Origin: Xanthobacteraceae bacterium
GTDB lineage: Bacteria > Pseudomonadota > Alphaproteobacteria > Rhizobiales > Xanthobacteraceae
NCBI GenBank assembly: GCA_019635635.1
Contig: JAHBZB010000001.1
Location: forward strand, 186,001-250,000
Reading direction: 5' to 3'
DNA length: 64,000 nucleotides
The notes beneath the pieces are model-generated. The model was not told the origin of the DNA, made no database searches, and was given only the letters and a program-made list of their open reading frames with translations. The translations under genes and the position numbers were made by a program. Below, in pieces: positions 56,942 through 63,930 of the stretch (its first letter is position 1; the number at the start of each line of letters is the position of its first letter).

Positions 56942-57042
56942 GGCGGCAATTTTCGTCACAACTTCGCCGGTTTAGCGTAAGATATGAGTCGATAAGGGGC
57001 TGGCATCGAACTGAATCGCGCGCTCGCGCGTTGGGCTGAAGA

Positions 57043-57843
57043 ATGTGCCGCTGGATTGCCTATCGGGGCGAAGAGACCGCGCTCGAGCGCTATGTCACTG
57101 CGCCTGACCACTCCCTCATCCATCAAAGTCTGCACGCGCTGGAATCGGAAGGCGCGACCAATGGCGATGGCTTCGGCCTCGGCTGGTATTCGCCGCGCGC
57201 GACCGAGCCCGGCATTTATCGTGAAATCCGTCCGGCCTGGTCCGACGACAACGTGCGCAATCTCTGCCGCCACATCCGCTCGAAACTTTTCTTCGCGCAT
57301 ATCCGCGCCTCCACCGGCACCGCGACCACGCGGCCGAACTGCCATCCGTTCTCGTATGGCCCGTGGATGTTCATGCATAACGGCCAGATCGGCGAATGGC
57401 CGCTGATCCGCCGTCAGGTCGAGGCGCTGATCGACGACAAATTCTATCCCTGCCGCATCGGCACCACCGATTCCGAGGCGGTGTTTCTCGCGATCCTCTC
57501 CGCGGGGCTCGAAAACGATCCGATCGGCGCGACCGCACGCACCATGACGGTCGTCACCGACCTCGTGAAGAAGAGCGGCACCGAGCGCCCGGTGCGCTTC
57601 ACCGCGGCGCTCTCCGACGGGCAGAACCTGTTCGCATTCCGCTATGCTTCCGACGACACCGCGACCTCGCTTTATTATCGCGACATCGGCGACGCGGCGC
57701 TGGTCGTGTCGGAGCCCCTGGACATGGACCGCACCTTCTGGAATCCGGTGCCGGCCAATTCGCTCGTCATTGCGGCTGAAGGCAAGAAGCTCGCGGTGCA
57801 ACCGTTCGCGGTCGAGCCGCCGCAGTTGAGAGCGGTGGGGTGA
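57043..57843 (+). CDS. Class II glutamine amidotransferase (YafJ/EgtC-like)
   Basis: 266 residues of an N-terminal nucleophile amidotransferase. Cys2 (MCRWIAYRG) is exposed after Met removal; the family's GATNGDGFGLGWY (37-49), RASTGTATTRPNCHPF and MHNGQIGEW follow. No synthase domain is fused, and no egtB/egtD gene is adjacent, so an ergothioneine role is not supported. It probably hydrolyses a gamma-glutamyl compound. Confidence 0.88.
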   Translation: MCRWIAYRGEETALERYVTAPDHSLIHQSLHALESEGATNGDGFGLGWYSPRATEPGIYREIRPAWSDDNVRNLCRHIRSKLFFAHIRASTGTATTRPNCHPFSYGPWMFMHNGQIGEWPLIRRQVEALIDDKFYPCRIGTTDSEAVFLAILSAGLENDPIGATARTMTVVTDLVKKSGTERPVRFTAALSDGQNLFAFRYASDDTATSLYYRDIGDAALVVSEPLDMDRTFWNPVPANSLVIAAEGKKLAVQPFAVEPPQLRAVG

Positions 57844-57852
57844 ATTCACTGC

Positions 57853-57886
57853 CATTCCGGAGGGCGCGCAGCGCCGATCCGGAATG
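57853..57886. repeat. REP-like palindrome
   Basis: CATTCCGG...CCGGAATG with an inner GCGCGCAGCGC segment. It sits between convergent genes and resembles the CATTCCGG-type extragenic palindromes common in Bradyrhizobium relatives. Copy number cannot be tested here. Confidence 0.6.
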
Positions 57887-57898
57887 ACAATTGAGGCG

Positions 57899-58402
57899 TC
57901 AAAGCACCTTCTGCATCAGCACGAGATCGAGCGGATGCCCGAACTTCGCGCCAATGCCGGGCATGCGACCCACTTCCACGAATCCAAACTTCTCATGCAG
58001 CTTGATCGACGGCGCGTTGGCGGCATCGATCGCGCCGACCATGTTACGCTTGCCCATCTTTCTCGCTTCCGCGATCAGCGCTTCCATCAGCATCCTGCCC
58101 GCGCCGTTGCCGCGCGAGCCCTTGTCGACATAGACCGAATGCTCGACGCTCACGCGGTAGCCTTCATGCGGACGGAAATCGCCGAAGGTGCCATAGCCCA
58201 GGACACCATCGGCCTCGGCGACCAGCACCGGGAAGCCCTTCCCGGTCCGCTCCAGAAACCAGGCCTTGCGATCCTCGAGCGAGCCGACGGTCTCGTTCCA
58301 GATCGCTGTCGTGTTCTGGACCGCGTCGGCATAAATCAGGAAAATCGCCCGGAGGTCGGCTTCGGTCGCGGGGCGCACTTCGATGGTCGCTTTCATCATC
58401 AT
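57899..58402 (-). CDS. GNAT N-acetyltransferase, phosphinothricin/methionine-sulfoximine type
   Basis: 167 residues. EVRPATEADLRAIFLIYADAV is the first strand and helix; VEHSVYVDKGSRGNGAGRMLMEALI contains the acetyl-CoA loop (G-x-G-x-G/A); AANAPSIKLHEKFGFVEVG is the C-terminal half. The overall pattern is that of PAT/MddA acetyltransferases that detoxify glutamate analogues. Three consecutive ATGs make the exact start uncertain. Confidence 0.87.
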   Translation of the reverse strand: MMMKATIEVRPATEADLRAIFLIYADAVQNTTAIWNETVGSLEDRKAWFLERTGKGFPVLVAEADGVLGYGTFGDFRPHEGYRVSVEHSVYVDKGSRGNGAGRMLMEALIAEARKMGKRNMVGAIDAANAPSIKLHEKFGFVEVGRMPGIGAKFGHPLDLVLMQKVL

Positions 58403-58489
58403 GGCGGCAGTCTAGCCCAGATCCACATGGTGATGAGGCCATTTAAGCCCCTTTGCGCGGCCATGAGCAGGTGCTAACACCCGCGCGCC

Positions 58490-60298
58490 ATGCCAACGCC
58501 CATCGAAAACATCCGCAATTTCTCCATCGTCGCGCATATCGACCACGGGAAATCCACGCTCGCCGACCGGCTGATCCAGCTCACCGGCGCCATGGACGCG
58601 CGCGAGATGGCGGGCAAGGAGCAGGTGCTCGACAACATGGACATCGAGCGCGAGCGCGGCATCACTATCAAGGCGCAGACCGTGCGCCTCAACTACAAGG
58701 CCAAGAACGGCCAGACCTATGTGCTGAACCTGATCGACACGCCGGGCCACGTTGACTTCGCCTATGAAGTGAACCGCTCGCTCGCCGCCTGCGAGGGCTC
58801 GCTGCTCGTCGTCGATGCGTCGCAGGGCGTGGAAGCGCAGACGCTCGCCAACGTCTATCAGGCGATCGACAACAATCACGAGATCGTGCCGGTCCTGAAC
58901 AAGATCGATCTGCCCGCCGCCGAACCGGAAAAGGTGAAGGCGCAGATCGAGGAAGTGATCGGCATCGACGCGTCAGGCGCGATCGGTATTTCGGCCAAGA
59001 CCGGCGAAGGCGTGCCGGATGTCTTGGAAGCCATCGTCGAAAAATTGCCCGCGCCGAAGGGCGACCGCAATGCGCCCTTGAAGGCGCTGCTCGTTGACAG
59101 CTGGTACGACGCCTATCTCGGCGTCGTCGTTCTGGTGCGCATCATCGACGGCACCATGCGAAAAAATCAGCGCATCCGCATGATGGGCGCGAAGGCGGCC
59201 TACGACCTGGACCGTGTCGGCGTCATCAATCCGAAAAAGACGGAAGTCGACGAACTCGGGCCCGGCGAAATCGGCTTCTTCACGGCATCGATCAAGGAAG
59301 TCGCGGACACGCGCGTCGGCGATACGATTACCGACGACCGGAAGCCGGTCGATACGCCGCTTGCGGGTTTTCGCCCGGCGCAGCCGGTCGTGTTCTGCGG
59401 ACTGTTTCCGGTGGACGCCGCCGACTTCGAAGCGCTGCGCGCGGCGATGTCGAAGCTGCGCCTGAACGACGCGAGCTTTTCCTTTGAAATGGAAACTTCC
59501 GCCGCGCTCGGTTTCGGTTTCCGCTGCGGCTTCCTCGGACTTCTGCATCTCGAAATCATTCAGGAGCGACTTTCGCGCGAATTCGATCTCGAACTGATCG
59601 CGACAGCACCCTCGGTGATCTACGAGATCCGGTTGATCAACGGCGACGTCATGGAACTGCATAACCCGGTGGACATGCCGGACGTAGTGCAGATCGAGGA
59701 AATTCACGAGCCGTGGATTCGCGCGACCATTCTGACGCCCGACGAATATCTCGGCTCTGTCATCAAGCTTTGTCAGGACCGGCGCGGCAACCAGAAAAAT
59801 CTTTCCTATGTCGGCGCGCGCGCGATGGTCGAATACGAGCTGCCGCTCAACGAAGTGGTGTTCGATTTCTACGACCGGCTGAAATCGATCTCCAAGGGCT
59901 ACGCCTCGTTCGACTACAAGATGGAGGACCGCCGCCCGGGCGATCTCGTGCGGCTATCGATCCTCGTGAACAACGAGCCGGTGGATGCGCTCGCGATGCT
60001 GGTCCACCGCACGCGCGCGGAGAGCCGCGGCCGCGCGATGTGCGAGAAGCTCAAAGAACTGATCCCGCCGCATATGTTCCAGGTGCCGATTCAGGCCGCG
60101 ATCGGCGGCAAGGTGATCGCGCGCGAAACCGTGCGGGCGCTCCGCAAGGACGTGACGGCGAAGTGCTACGGCGGCGACGCCACCCGCAAGCGCAAGCTCC
60201 TCGAGAAGCAGAAAGAGGGCAAAAAGAAAATGCGCCAATACGGCAAGGTCGATATTCCGCAGGAAGCGTTCATCGCGGCGCTGAAGGTGGATGGGTAG
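58490..60298 (+). CDS. lepA: Elongation factor 4 (LepA)
   Basis: Ribosome-bound GTPase of 602 residues. G1 AHIDHGKST (about 15-23), switch [11 protein letters not shown]4 NKIDLP, then domains II, III and V and the LepA-specific C-terminal domain ending [16 protein letters not shown] with the Lys-rich [15 protein letters not shown]. It back-translocates or rescues stalled ribosomes, mostly under ionic or cold stress. A terminator lies 58 bp downstream. Confidence 0.97.
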   Translation: MPTPIENIRNFSIVAHIDHGKSTLADRLIQLTGAMDAREMAGKEQVLDNMDIERERGITIKAQTVRLNYKAKNGQTYVLNLIDTPGHVDFAYEVNRSLAACEGSLLVVDASQGVEAQTLANVYQAIDNNHEIVPVLNKIDLPAAEPEKVKAQIEEVIGIDASGAIGISAKTGEGVPDVLEAIVEKLPAPKGDRNAPLKALLVDSWYDAYLGVVVLVRIIDGTMRKNQRIRMMGAKAAYDLDRVGVINPKKTEVDELGPGEIGFFTASIKEVADTRVGDTITDDRKPVDTPLAGFRPAQPVVFCGLFPVDAADFEALRAAMSKLRLNDASFSFEMETSAALGFGFRCGFLGLLHLEIIQERLSREFDLELIATAPSVIYEIRLINGDVMELHNPVDMPDVVQIEEIHEPWIRATILTPDEYLGSVIKLCQDRRGNQKNLSYVGARAMVEYELPLNEVVFDFYDRLKSISKGYASFDYKMEDRRPGDLVRLSILVNNEPVDALAMLVHRTRAESRGRAMCEKLKELIPPHMFQVPIQAAIGGKVIARETVRALRKDVTAKCYGGDATRKRKLLEKQKEGKKKMRQYGKVDIPQEAFIAALKVDG

Positions 60299-60355
60299 GA
60301 ACTTATCGCGAGGTAATGGAATACAATCGCCTTTTACATTCGTTGTTGCAAAATC

Positions 60356-60382
60356 GCTCCGCAAGTTCTGCGGAGCTTTTTT
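60356..60382 (+). terminator. Intrinsic terminator of lepA, abutting the next start codon
   Basis: Perfect 8-bp stem GCTCCGCA-agttc-TGCGGAGC followed directly by TTTTTT, and the ATG of the next gene is the next base. The GGAG within the right arm is the only possible SD for that gene. Confidence 0.88.
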
Positions 60383-61705
60383 ATGTCTAGTCCAAGCATC
60401 CCTCTATTTGGCGCTCGCCGCGCAGCACATGAACTCTACCGCGAACTCAAAAACGCCGAGGCGCAACGCGATAGATTTGCTGAGCTGGGCCAAAAGCTCG
60501 TCGAAGAAATCAAGGCGGTAAGAGTCGAGCGCGACTCTTTTCGCCAGCAACTGGAGCAGATCGGGGGATTGTCCGCTGTCGAACTTGAAAGCCATTCGCA
60601 GACGTTAAGAGAACAAATCGATCTGCAAAAGCGTGAACTAAGCAGGCTCGAGGCAGAACTAAAAAAGGCTCGCACTAACCTAGTTGCAGTCGACGATGCG
60701 ATACTGCTGGAAGAGGTTGGAATTTATCACTATCGGCACAGGTTATCCGACGTCGTAGCGTATGAAGAGGCGCTGGAAAGGCTTCAGGACCAGATAAAAG
60801 CAATGAACCGGAAGGAAGGCGGAGCAATTCTGGCAGCAACGAACTGGACAGTTAATGGCTCTGCGTCTGAAGGAAAGCGTATGGTACGCGATTTCTCAAA
60901 GCTCATGCTTAGAGCCTTCAATTCAGAAGCCGACGACATAGTTCACACCCTAAAGCCCTATAAACTCAGCAACGCTCTCGATCGCCTCAAGAAAATTGCC
61001 GACAGCATCGAGAAGCTCGGCGCAACGATGAGCATAAGAATTGCTCCGCTCTATTATCTGGTGCGCGTACAAGAACTAGAACTTACAGCCGACTATTTAC
61101 AGAAAGAGGCCGAAGCAAAGGAAGAGGAGCGGCTGGAGCGTGAGCGCCTAAAAGAAGAACGAAAAGTCCAACAAGAGATCGAACGCGAACGTGCCCGACT
61201 AGAGAAAGAGCGCCAGCATCACATCAACGCCCTCGAGGCTCTGGAAGCAAAAGGTGACGAGGCTGGCGTAGCTCGAATTAGCGAGCAACTTGCCGAGATC
61301 GAAGAAGAGGTCAGGAAAGTTGACTTTAGAGAAGCCAATATACGGGCCGGTTATGTCTATGTGATTTCTAATATCGGCTCGTTCGGGGAAGAAATGGTCA
61401 AAGTTGGCATGACCCGAAGGCTTCAACCCATGGATCGAATCAAGGAGTTGAGCGACGCTTCGGTGCCATTTAATTTCGACGTGCATGCGCTTTTCTTCTC
61501 CAACGATGCGGTTGGAATTGAAGCCGAAATGCATAGCCGCCTTTCCGATTGCCGAGTGAACCTGGTGAATCTCAGACGAGAATTTTTTCGGACCAGCCCT
61601 GCAAAGGTGAAGTTTTTACTTAGTGATCTTGCTGGAGAATTATTGGAGTTCAATGAAATTCCAGAGGCGCTCGAATATAGACAGTGCCTTCATGGCCGGG
61701 CGTAA
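60383..61705 (+). CDS. Coiled-coil, DUF4041 and GIY-YIG (T5orf172-like) protein
   Basis: 440 residues. A long coiled coil (about 15-100) precedes a DUF4041-type middle (about 110-230). A highly charged second coiled coil (about 235-315, LERERLKEERKVQQEIERER) follows. The C-terminal GIY-YIG nuclease-like domain (about 320-415) keeps GYVYVISN, VKVGMTRR, the Arg in DRIKEL and a Glu in IEAEMHSRL. The DUF4041/T5orf172 pair is typical of prophage and accessory-island genes and is suspected in DNA processing or defence. Codon use is visibly AT-richer than its neighbours, suggesting transfer. Confidence 0.82.
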   Translation: MSSPSIPLFGARRAAHELYRELKNAEAQRDRFAELGQKLVEEIKAVRVERDSFRQQLEQIGGLSAVELESHSQTLREQIDLQKRELSRLEAELKKARTNLVAVDDAILLEEVGIYHYRHRLSDVVAYEEALERLQDQIKAMNRKEGGAILAATNWTVNGSASEGKRMVRDFSKLMLRAFNSEADDIVHTLKPYKLSNALDRLKKIADSIEKLGATMSIRIAPLYYLVRVQELELTADYLQKEAEAKEEERLERERLKEERKVQQEIERERARLEKERQHHINALEALEAKGDEAGVARISEQLAEIEEEVRKVDFREANIRAGYVYVISNIGSFGEEMVKVGMTRRLQPMDRIKELSDASVPFNFDVHALFFSNDAVGIEAEMHSRLSDCRVNLVNLRREFFRTSPAKVKFLLSDLAGELLEFNEIPEALEYRQCLHGRA

Positions 61706-61746
61706 GGAATGCCCCAGAGAAAGCTAATTAGCTGCCACGAAAAATC

Positions 61747-61776
61747 TTGACCTCAATCCTATATAGGAATATATTC
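61747..61776 (+). promoter_or_regulatory. Near-consensus sigma-70 promoter with overlapping palindromes
   Basis: TTGACC, exactly 17 bp, TATATT. The spacer holds the 12-bp palindrome TCCTATATAGGA (61757-61768), and the -10 box sits in GAATATATTC (61767-61776). Such symmetry over a promoter suggests a repressor site. Transcription would start near 61782 and no start codon follows soon, so the product may be an RNA. Confidence 0.65.
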
Positions 61777-61814
61777 TTTCGCATAAGCTCCCGCGGCAGG
61801 GTCCCGCCGCGCGG

Positions 61815-61944
61815 GTGGAGCGCCCGGAGGCGCCGGTCCTTCCCTCGCAAGGAAGGACTGGAACGTCTCGCAAGCGTTCCGGCGGAGTTCGCTTGCTCCG
61901 TCAAGAGCGTCTCGCAAACGCTCTGGCGCCTCCCGGCGCTCCAC
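61815..61944. repeat. Nested inverted repeat: long stem enclosing four hairpins
   Basis: Outer arms GTGGAGCGCCCGGAGGCGCC and GGCGCCTCCCGGCGCTCCAC (one mismatch). Between them, with at most one unpaired base at each join, are stems GTCCTTCC/GGAAGGAC, GGAACG/CGTTCC, GGCGGAG/CTCCGTC and AGAGCG/CGCTCT. Confidence 0.85.
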
Positions 61945-61974
61945 TCCCCTACGGGAGAAAGGAAAAGGGAACGG

Positions 61975-62106
61975 CGGCGCGGCGCCGAATACGACGATCC
62001 GCGAGCGAAATCGCGCGTCCACGCAACTCGATCCCGCGCCGGACTTCTATTTTCCGATCTCGGGCAAGCCCGAGATCGGCGCGGCGCCGAACAAAACGAT
62101 CCGCGA
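61975..62106. repeat. 30-bp direct repeat pair, 102 bp apart
   Basis: Both copies (61975-62004, 62077-62106) read CGGCGCGGCGCCGAA, four variable bases, then ACGATCCGCGA: 26 of 30 fixed. The second copy starts inside the right arm of the 12-bp hairpin. Confidence 0.8.
62054..62079. repeat. Perfect 12-bp hairpin
   Basis: CCGATCTCGGGC-AA-GCCCGAGATCGG, a perfect inverted repeat with a two-base spacer. Confidence 0.85.
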
Positions 62107-62164
62107 ACAATTTCTCTTGGCTGTTTGATATTTGAATCGGTTTTGTTGCAAAGCGGATAAGAGA

Positions 62165-62188
62165 AACGCCCCGCTTTCGCGGGGCGTT
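62165..62188 (+). terminator. Strong intrinsic terminator
   Basis: AACGCCCCGC-tttc-GCGGGGCGTT (10-bp perfect stem) followed by TTCGTTTT. No plus-strand gene ends close by, so it most likely ends transcription from the promoter at 61747. Confidence 0.85.
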
Positions 62189-62216
62189 TTCGTTTTACAT
62201 GTTTTCTGTGAAACAC

Positions 62217-62277
62217 CCCCACCCTTAATCCCTCCCGGCAAGCGCGGGAGGGAAGTGAGCGCAGCGAGCGGGTGGGG
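62217..62277. repeat. Palindromic extragenic repeat
   Basis: Outer arms CCCCACCC and GGGTGGGG enclose an inner stem CCCTCCCG/CGGGAGGG and a GAGCGCAGCGAGC segment. It lies just past the PRC-barrel stop codon. The GTGAGCGCAGCGAGC pattern is familiar from repeated palindromes in Hyphomicrobiales genomes. Confidence 0.65.
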
Positions 62278-62287
62278 TTGGTGGCGC

Positions 62288-62683
62288 TCAAGCCCAATAG
62301 GTCGGCACGCCGTAGTGGCCGTAGATTTTCTGGCCCTGCACGGTGTCCCAGGAATATTCCTTGCCCGGGTCGAAATGCGGCGCGGCTTTGAGTTCCGCTT
62401 CCGTGATGTTCACCTCGTAGCCGCCGAGCTTCGGGTTGTAGTCGAGCTTGGCCCAAGGCACCGGATAATGATCGTGGCCGAGGCCGAGGAAGCCGCCGAA
62501 GCTCATCACGGCATAGGCCACCTGTCCCGAATATTTGTCGATCATGACCCGCTCGATCGAGCCGATCTTGGTTCCGTCCGAGCGATAGACGTTGGTGCCT
62601 TCGACGCGATCGCTCTCGATCAGGTCATGGGTGAGTTTGGTGTGCGCGGTATCGGCCATCGCGCGCGGTGCTGCTGTCGCCAT
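62288..62683 (-). CDS. PRC-barrel domain protein
   Basis: 131 residues. An N-terminal tail (THTKLTHDLIESDRVEGTNVYRSDG) leads into the PRC-barrel (KIGSIERVMIDKYSGQVAYAVMSFGGFLGLGHDHYPVPWAKL). PRC-barrel proteins of this type are recurrent members of the alphaproteobacterial general stress regulon; molecular role unknown. SD AGGAGG upstream. A GGAAC-N16-CGTT promoter lies 43 bp upstream of the start. Confidence 0.88.
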   Translation of the reverse strand: MATAAPRAMADTAHTKLTHDLIESDRVEGTNVYRSDGTKIGSIERVMIDKYSGQVAYAVMSFGGFLGLGHDHYPVPWAKLDYNPKLGGYEVNITEAELKAAPHFDPGKEYSWDTVQGQKIYGHYGVPTYWA

Positions 62684-62725
62684 CTGATCCTCCTGGAATG
62701 CGGTTTGCCCTCCGCTTGCAATGAG

Positions 62726-62750
62726 AACGGCAGAACGAAATCATTGTTCC
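62726..62750 (-). promoter_or_regulatory. EcfG-type general stress promoter for the PRC-barrel gene
   Basis: On the minus strand: GGAAC, exactly 16 bp, CGTT, the consensus of the EcfG (PhyR-NepR-EcfG) sigma factor of alphaproteobacteria. The distance to the start codon (42 bp) is suitable. Confidence 0.75.
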
Positions 62751-62759
62751 GTAAATCGA

Positions 62760-62784
62760 GGAACAAAGGGCACAAGCCCGCGTT
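62760..62784 (+). promoter_or_regulatory. EcfG-type general stress promoter for the lysine-rich protein gene
   Basis: GGAAC, 16 bp, CGTT on the plus strand, with its -35 box nine base pairs from the -35 box of the opposite promoter. 38 bp before the ATG at 62823. Confidence 0.75.
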
Positions 62785-62822
62785 CGCGCCAGACGGCGGA
62801 CACATTCTTTATGGAGTCGAAC

Positions 62823-63146
62823 ATGCCTCGCGGAGACAAGTCGTCCTACACCGACAAGCAGAAGCGCAAGGCCGAGCATATCGAGGAAGGCTACGAAGAT
62901 CGCGGAGTCGGCCACGAAGAGGCCGAGCGGCGCGCCTGGGCCACCGTGAATAAAGAGAGCGGCGGCGGCAAGAAATCCGGATCCGGCCGCGGCAAGAAGG
63001 AAAGCCACGCCGCCTCGCGCAAGGGCGGACGCAAAGGCGGGCGCGCTTCGGCTGCGCGCTCCAAGGCCGCGAAATCGCGCTCCGCAAAAAAGGCGGCGAA
63101 GACGCGGGCGCGGCGCAAATCGGCGAAGAAGCGCAAACGCGCTTGA
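62823..63146 (+). CDS. Small lysine-rich stress protein (annotated elsewhere as plasmid stabilisation protein)
   Basis: 107 residues. A conserved N-terminus MPRGDKSSYTDKQKRKAEHI and EEAERRAWATVNKESGGGKKSGSGRG is followed by a K/A/S/R-rich tail (about 60-107) like histone H1/AlgP tails, likely to bind nucleic acid. Homologues are often labelled plasmid stabilisation proteins without experimental basis. An EcfG-type promoter lies directly upstream, so induction in the general stress response is expected. Confidence 0.78.
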   Translation: MPRGDKSSYTDKQKRKAEHIEEGYEDRGVGHEEAERRAWATVNKESGGGKKSGSGRGKKESHAASRKGGRKGGRASAARSKAAKSRSAKKAAKTRARRKSAKKRKRA

Positions 63147-63201
63147 TCTCGTCGCTTGTTGCGCCAATGATGCCTTCCCGACACAAGAGGAGGAGGCTGC
63201 A

Positions 63202-63381
63202 ATGGCTTACAAGTTCGAGATTTACAAGGACAAAGCCGGCGAGTTTCGCGTGCGCTTCAAGGCGCCGAATGGCGAGAAAATGCTTTCGAGCGAAGGCTAT
63301 TCGAGCAAGGCGGCCGCGAAGAACTGCATCGAGTCGGTGAAAAAGAACGCCGCCGGCGCGGAAATCGAGGACAACTCCTAA
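63202..63381 (+). CDS. YegP family DUF1508 protein
   Basis: 59 residues, a single DUF1508 repeat: YKFEIYKDKAGEFRVRFKAPNGE, then SEGYSSKAAAKNCIESVKKNA. E. coli YegP has two such repeats. SD GAGGAGGAGG lies 7 nt upstream. It is 55 bp after the lysine-rich gene without a terminator between, so it probably shares the EcfG promoter. Function unknown. Confidence 0.88.
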   Translation: MAYKFEIYKDKAGEFRVRFKAPNGEKMLSSEGYSSKAAAKNCIESVKKNAAGAEIEDNS

Positions 63382-63387
63382 AAGCAA

Positions 63388-63411
63388 AACGCCCCGCTCT
63401 CGCGGGGCGTT
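63388..63411. terminator. Bidirectional terminator
   Basis: AACGCCCCGC-tctc-GCGGGGCGTT, 10-bp perfect stem with T-rich flanks, between the convergent DUF1508 and L,D-transpeptidase genes. Its stem sequence is identical to that of the terminator at 62165. Confidence 0.85.
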
Positions 63412-63432
63412 TCATTCGTCTCGCCGGTAAGC

Positions 63433-63930
63433 TCAGCGCACGAGCGAAGTGCTCGAAATCCGCTGGTCGTTGCGCACGACCACGACCTTCAGGCTCTGCG
63501 GCCCCCGCGCCTTCACCATCTCGAACAGGATTTTCGCGTTGTCCGGATGCAGCCGGGTGCAGCCCATCGAGGCGGTGCGGCCGAGCAGATGGATCGCCAT
63601 CGTGCCGTGGATCGCATAATGGCCGTCATAGAAGATGGCCCAGGGCATCGGCGCGTTGTTGAAGAGGCGCGACACCGCGTGCTGGTTCATCGACTGCACC
63701 TTGAAGGTGCCGGCGGGCGTAATCGCAACGCCGTCGCGTCCGGTCGAAACCGGCCAGACATATTTCTCGACGCCATCGACCACGACGTGCATTTCCTGCT
63801 TCGGCACATTGATCGTGACCTCGATGGTCGCTTCGGAGAGCGCCGCCGCCTGCTGGTTGTGCTGCTGCGCGCCCGCGGGAGAGACGGCGAGCGCGGTCAG
63901 GAACGCCGCGGCGACGAGAATCCGTTTCAT
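63433..63930 (-). CDS. L,D-transpeptidase (YkuD domain)
   Basis: 165 residues with a Sec signal peptide (KRILVAAAFLTALAVSPAGA). The YkuD catalytic motif is complete: IHGT with H108, then S121-M-G-C124-T-R126. These periplasmic enzymes form 3-3 cross-links in peptidoglycan or attach proteins to it. The small size means the catalytic domain only, without a peptidoglycan-binding module. ATG at 63930; the frame upstream is leader. Confidence 0.92.
   Translation of the reverse strand: MKRILVAAAFLTALAVSPAGAQQHNQQAAALSEATIEVTINVPKQEMHVVVDGVEKYVWPVSTGRDGVAITPAGTFKVQSMNQHAVSRLFNNAPMPWAIFYDGHYAIHGTMAIHLLGRTASMGCTRLHPDNAKILFEMVKARGPQSLKVVVVRNDQRISSTSLVR

Larger units (their letters stand above)
61782..62192 (+). 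ncRNA. Candidate structured non-coding RNA
   Basis: Bounded by the promoter at 61747-61776 and the terminator at 62165-62188. The 5' part folds as a five-way junction: a 20-bp closing stem (61815-61834 with 61925-61944, 19 of 20 paired) encloses four adjacent hairpins at 61836-61858, 61860-61880, 61881-61902 and 61904-61924. Three of the four loops read (T)CTCGCAA. The 3' part has a 12-bp perfect stem with an AA loop and two copies of a 30-nt motif. Transcription is not shown; a cluster of mobile palindromes is the alternative. Confidence 0.4.
61706..62287. other. 582-bp gene-free region with structured element
   Basis: No credible gene. It contains, in order: a promoter under two palindromes (61747-61776), a nested inverted repeat with four internal hairpins (61815-61944), a 30-bp direct repeat pair (61975-62004, 62077-62106), a 12-bp perfect hairpin (62054-62079), an intrinsic terminator (62165-62188) and a palindromic repeat (62217-62277). 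Open frames here are by-products of the palindromes. Confidence 0.8.

Noticed and set aside
61836-61924. CRISPR-like array, because TCTCGCAA recurs about every 22-44 bp
   Set aside because: The recurring bases are hairpin loops with different stems, spacing is irregular, and no cas genes are present.
61728-62456. Minus-strand open frame of 242 codons and several shorter frames over the structured region
   Set aside because: They run through palindromes and the terminator, have Arg/Pro/Ser-rich shadow composition and no family similarity or SD.
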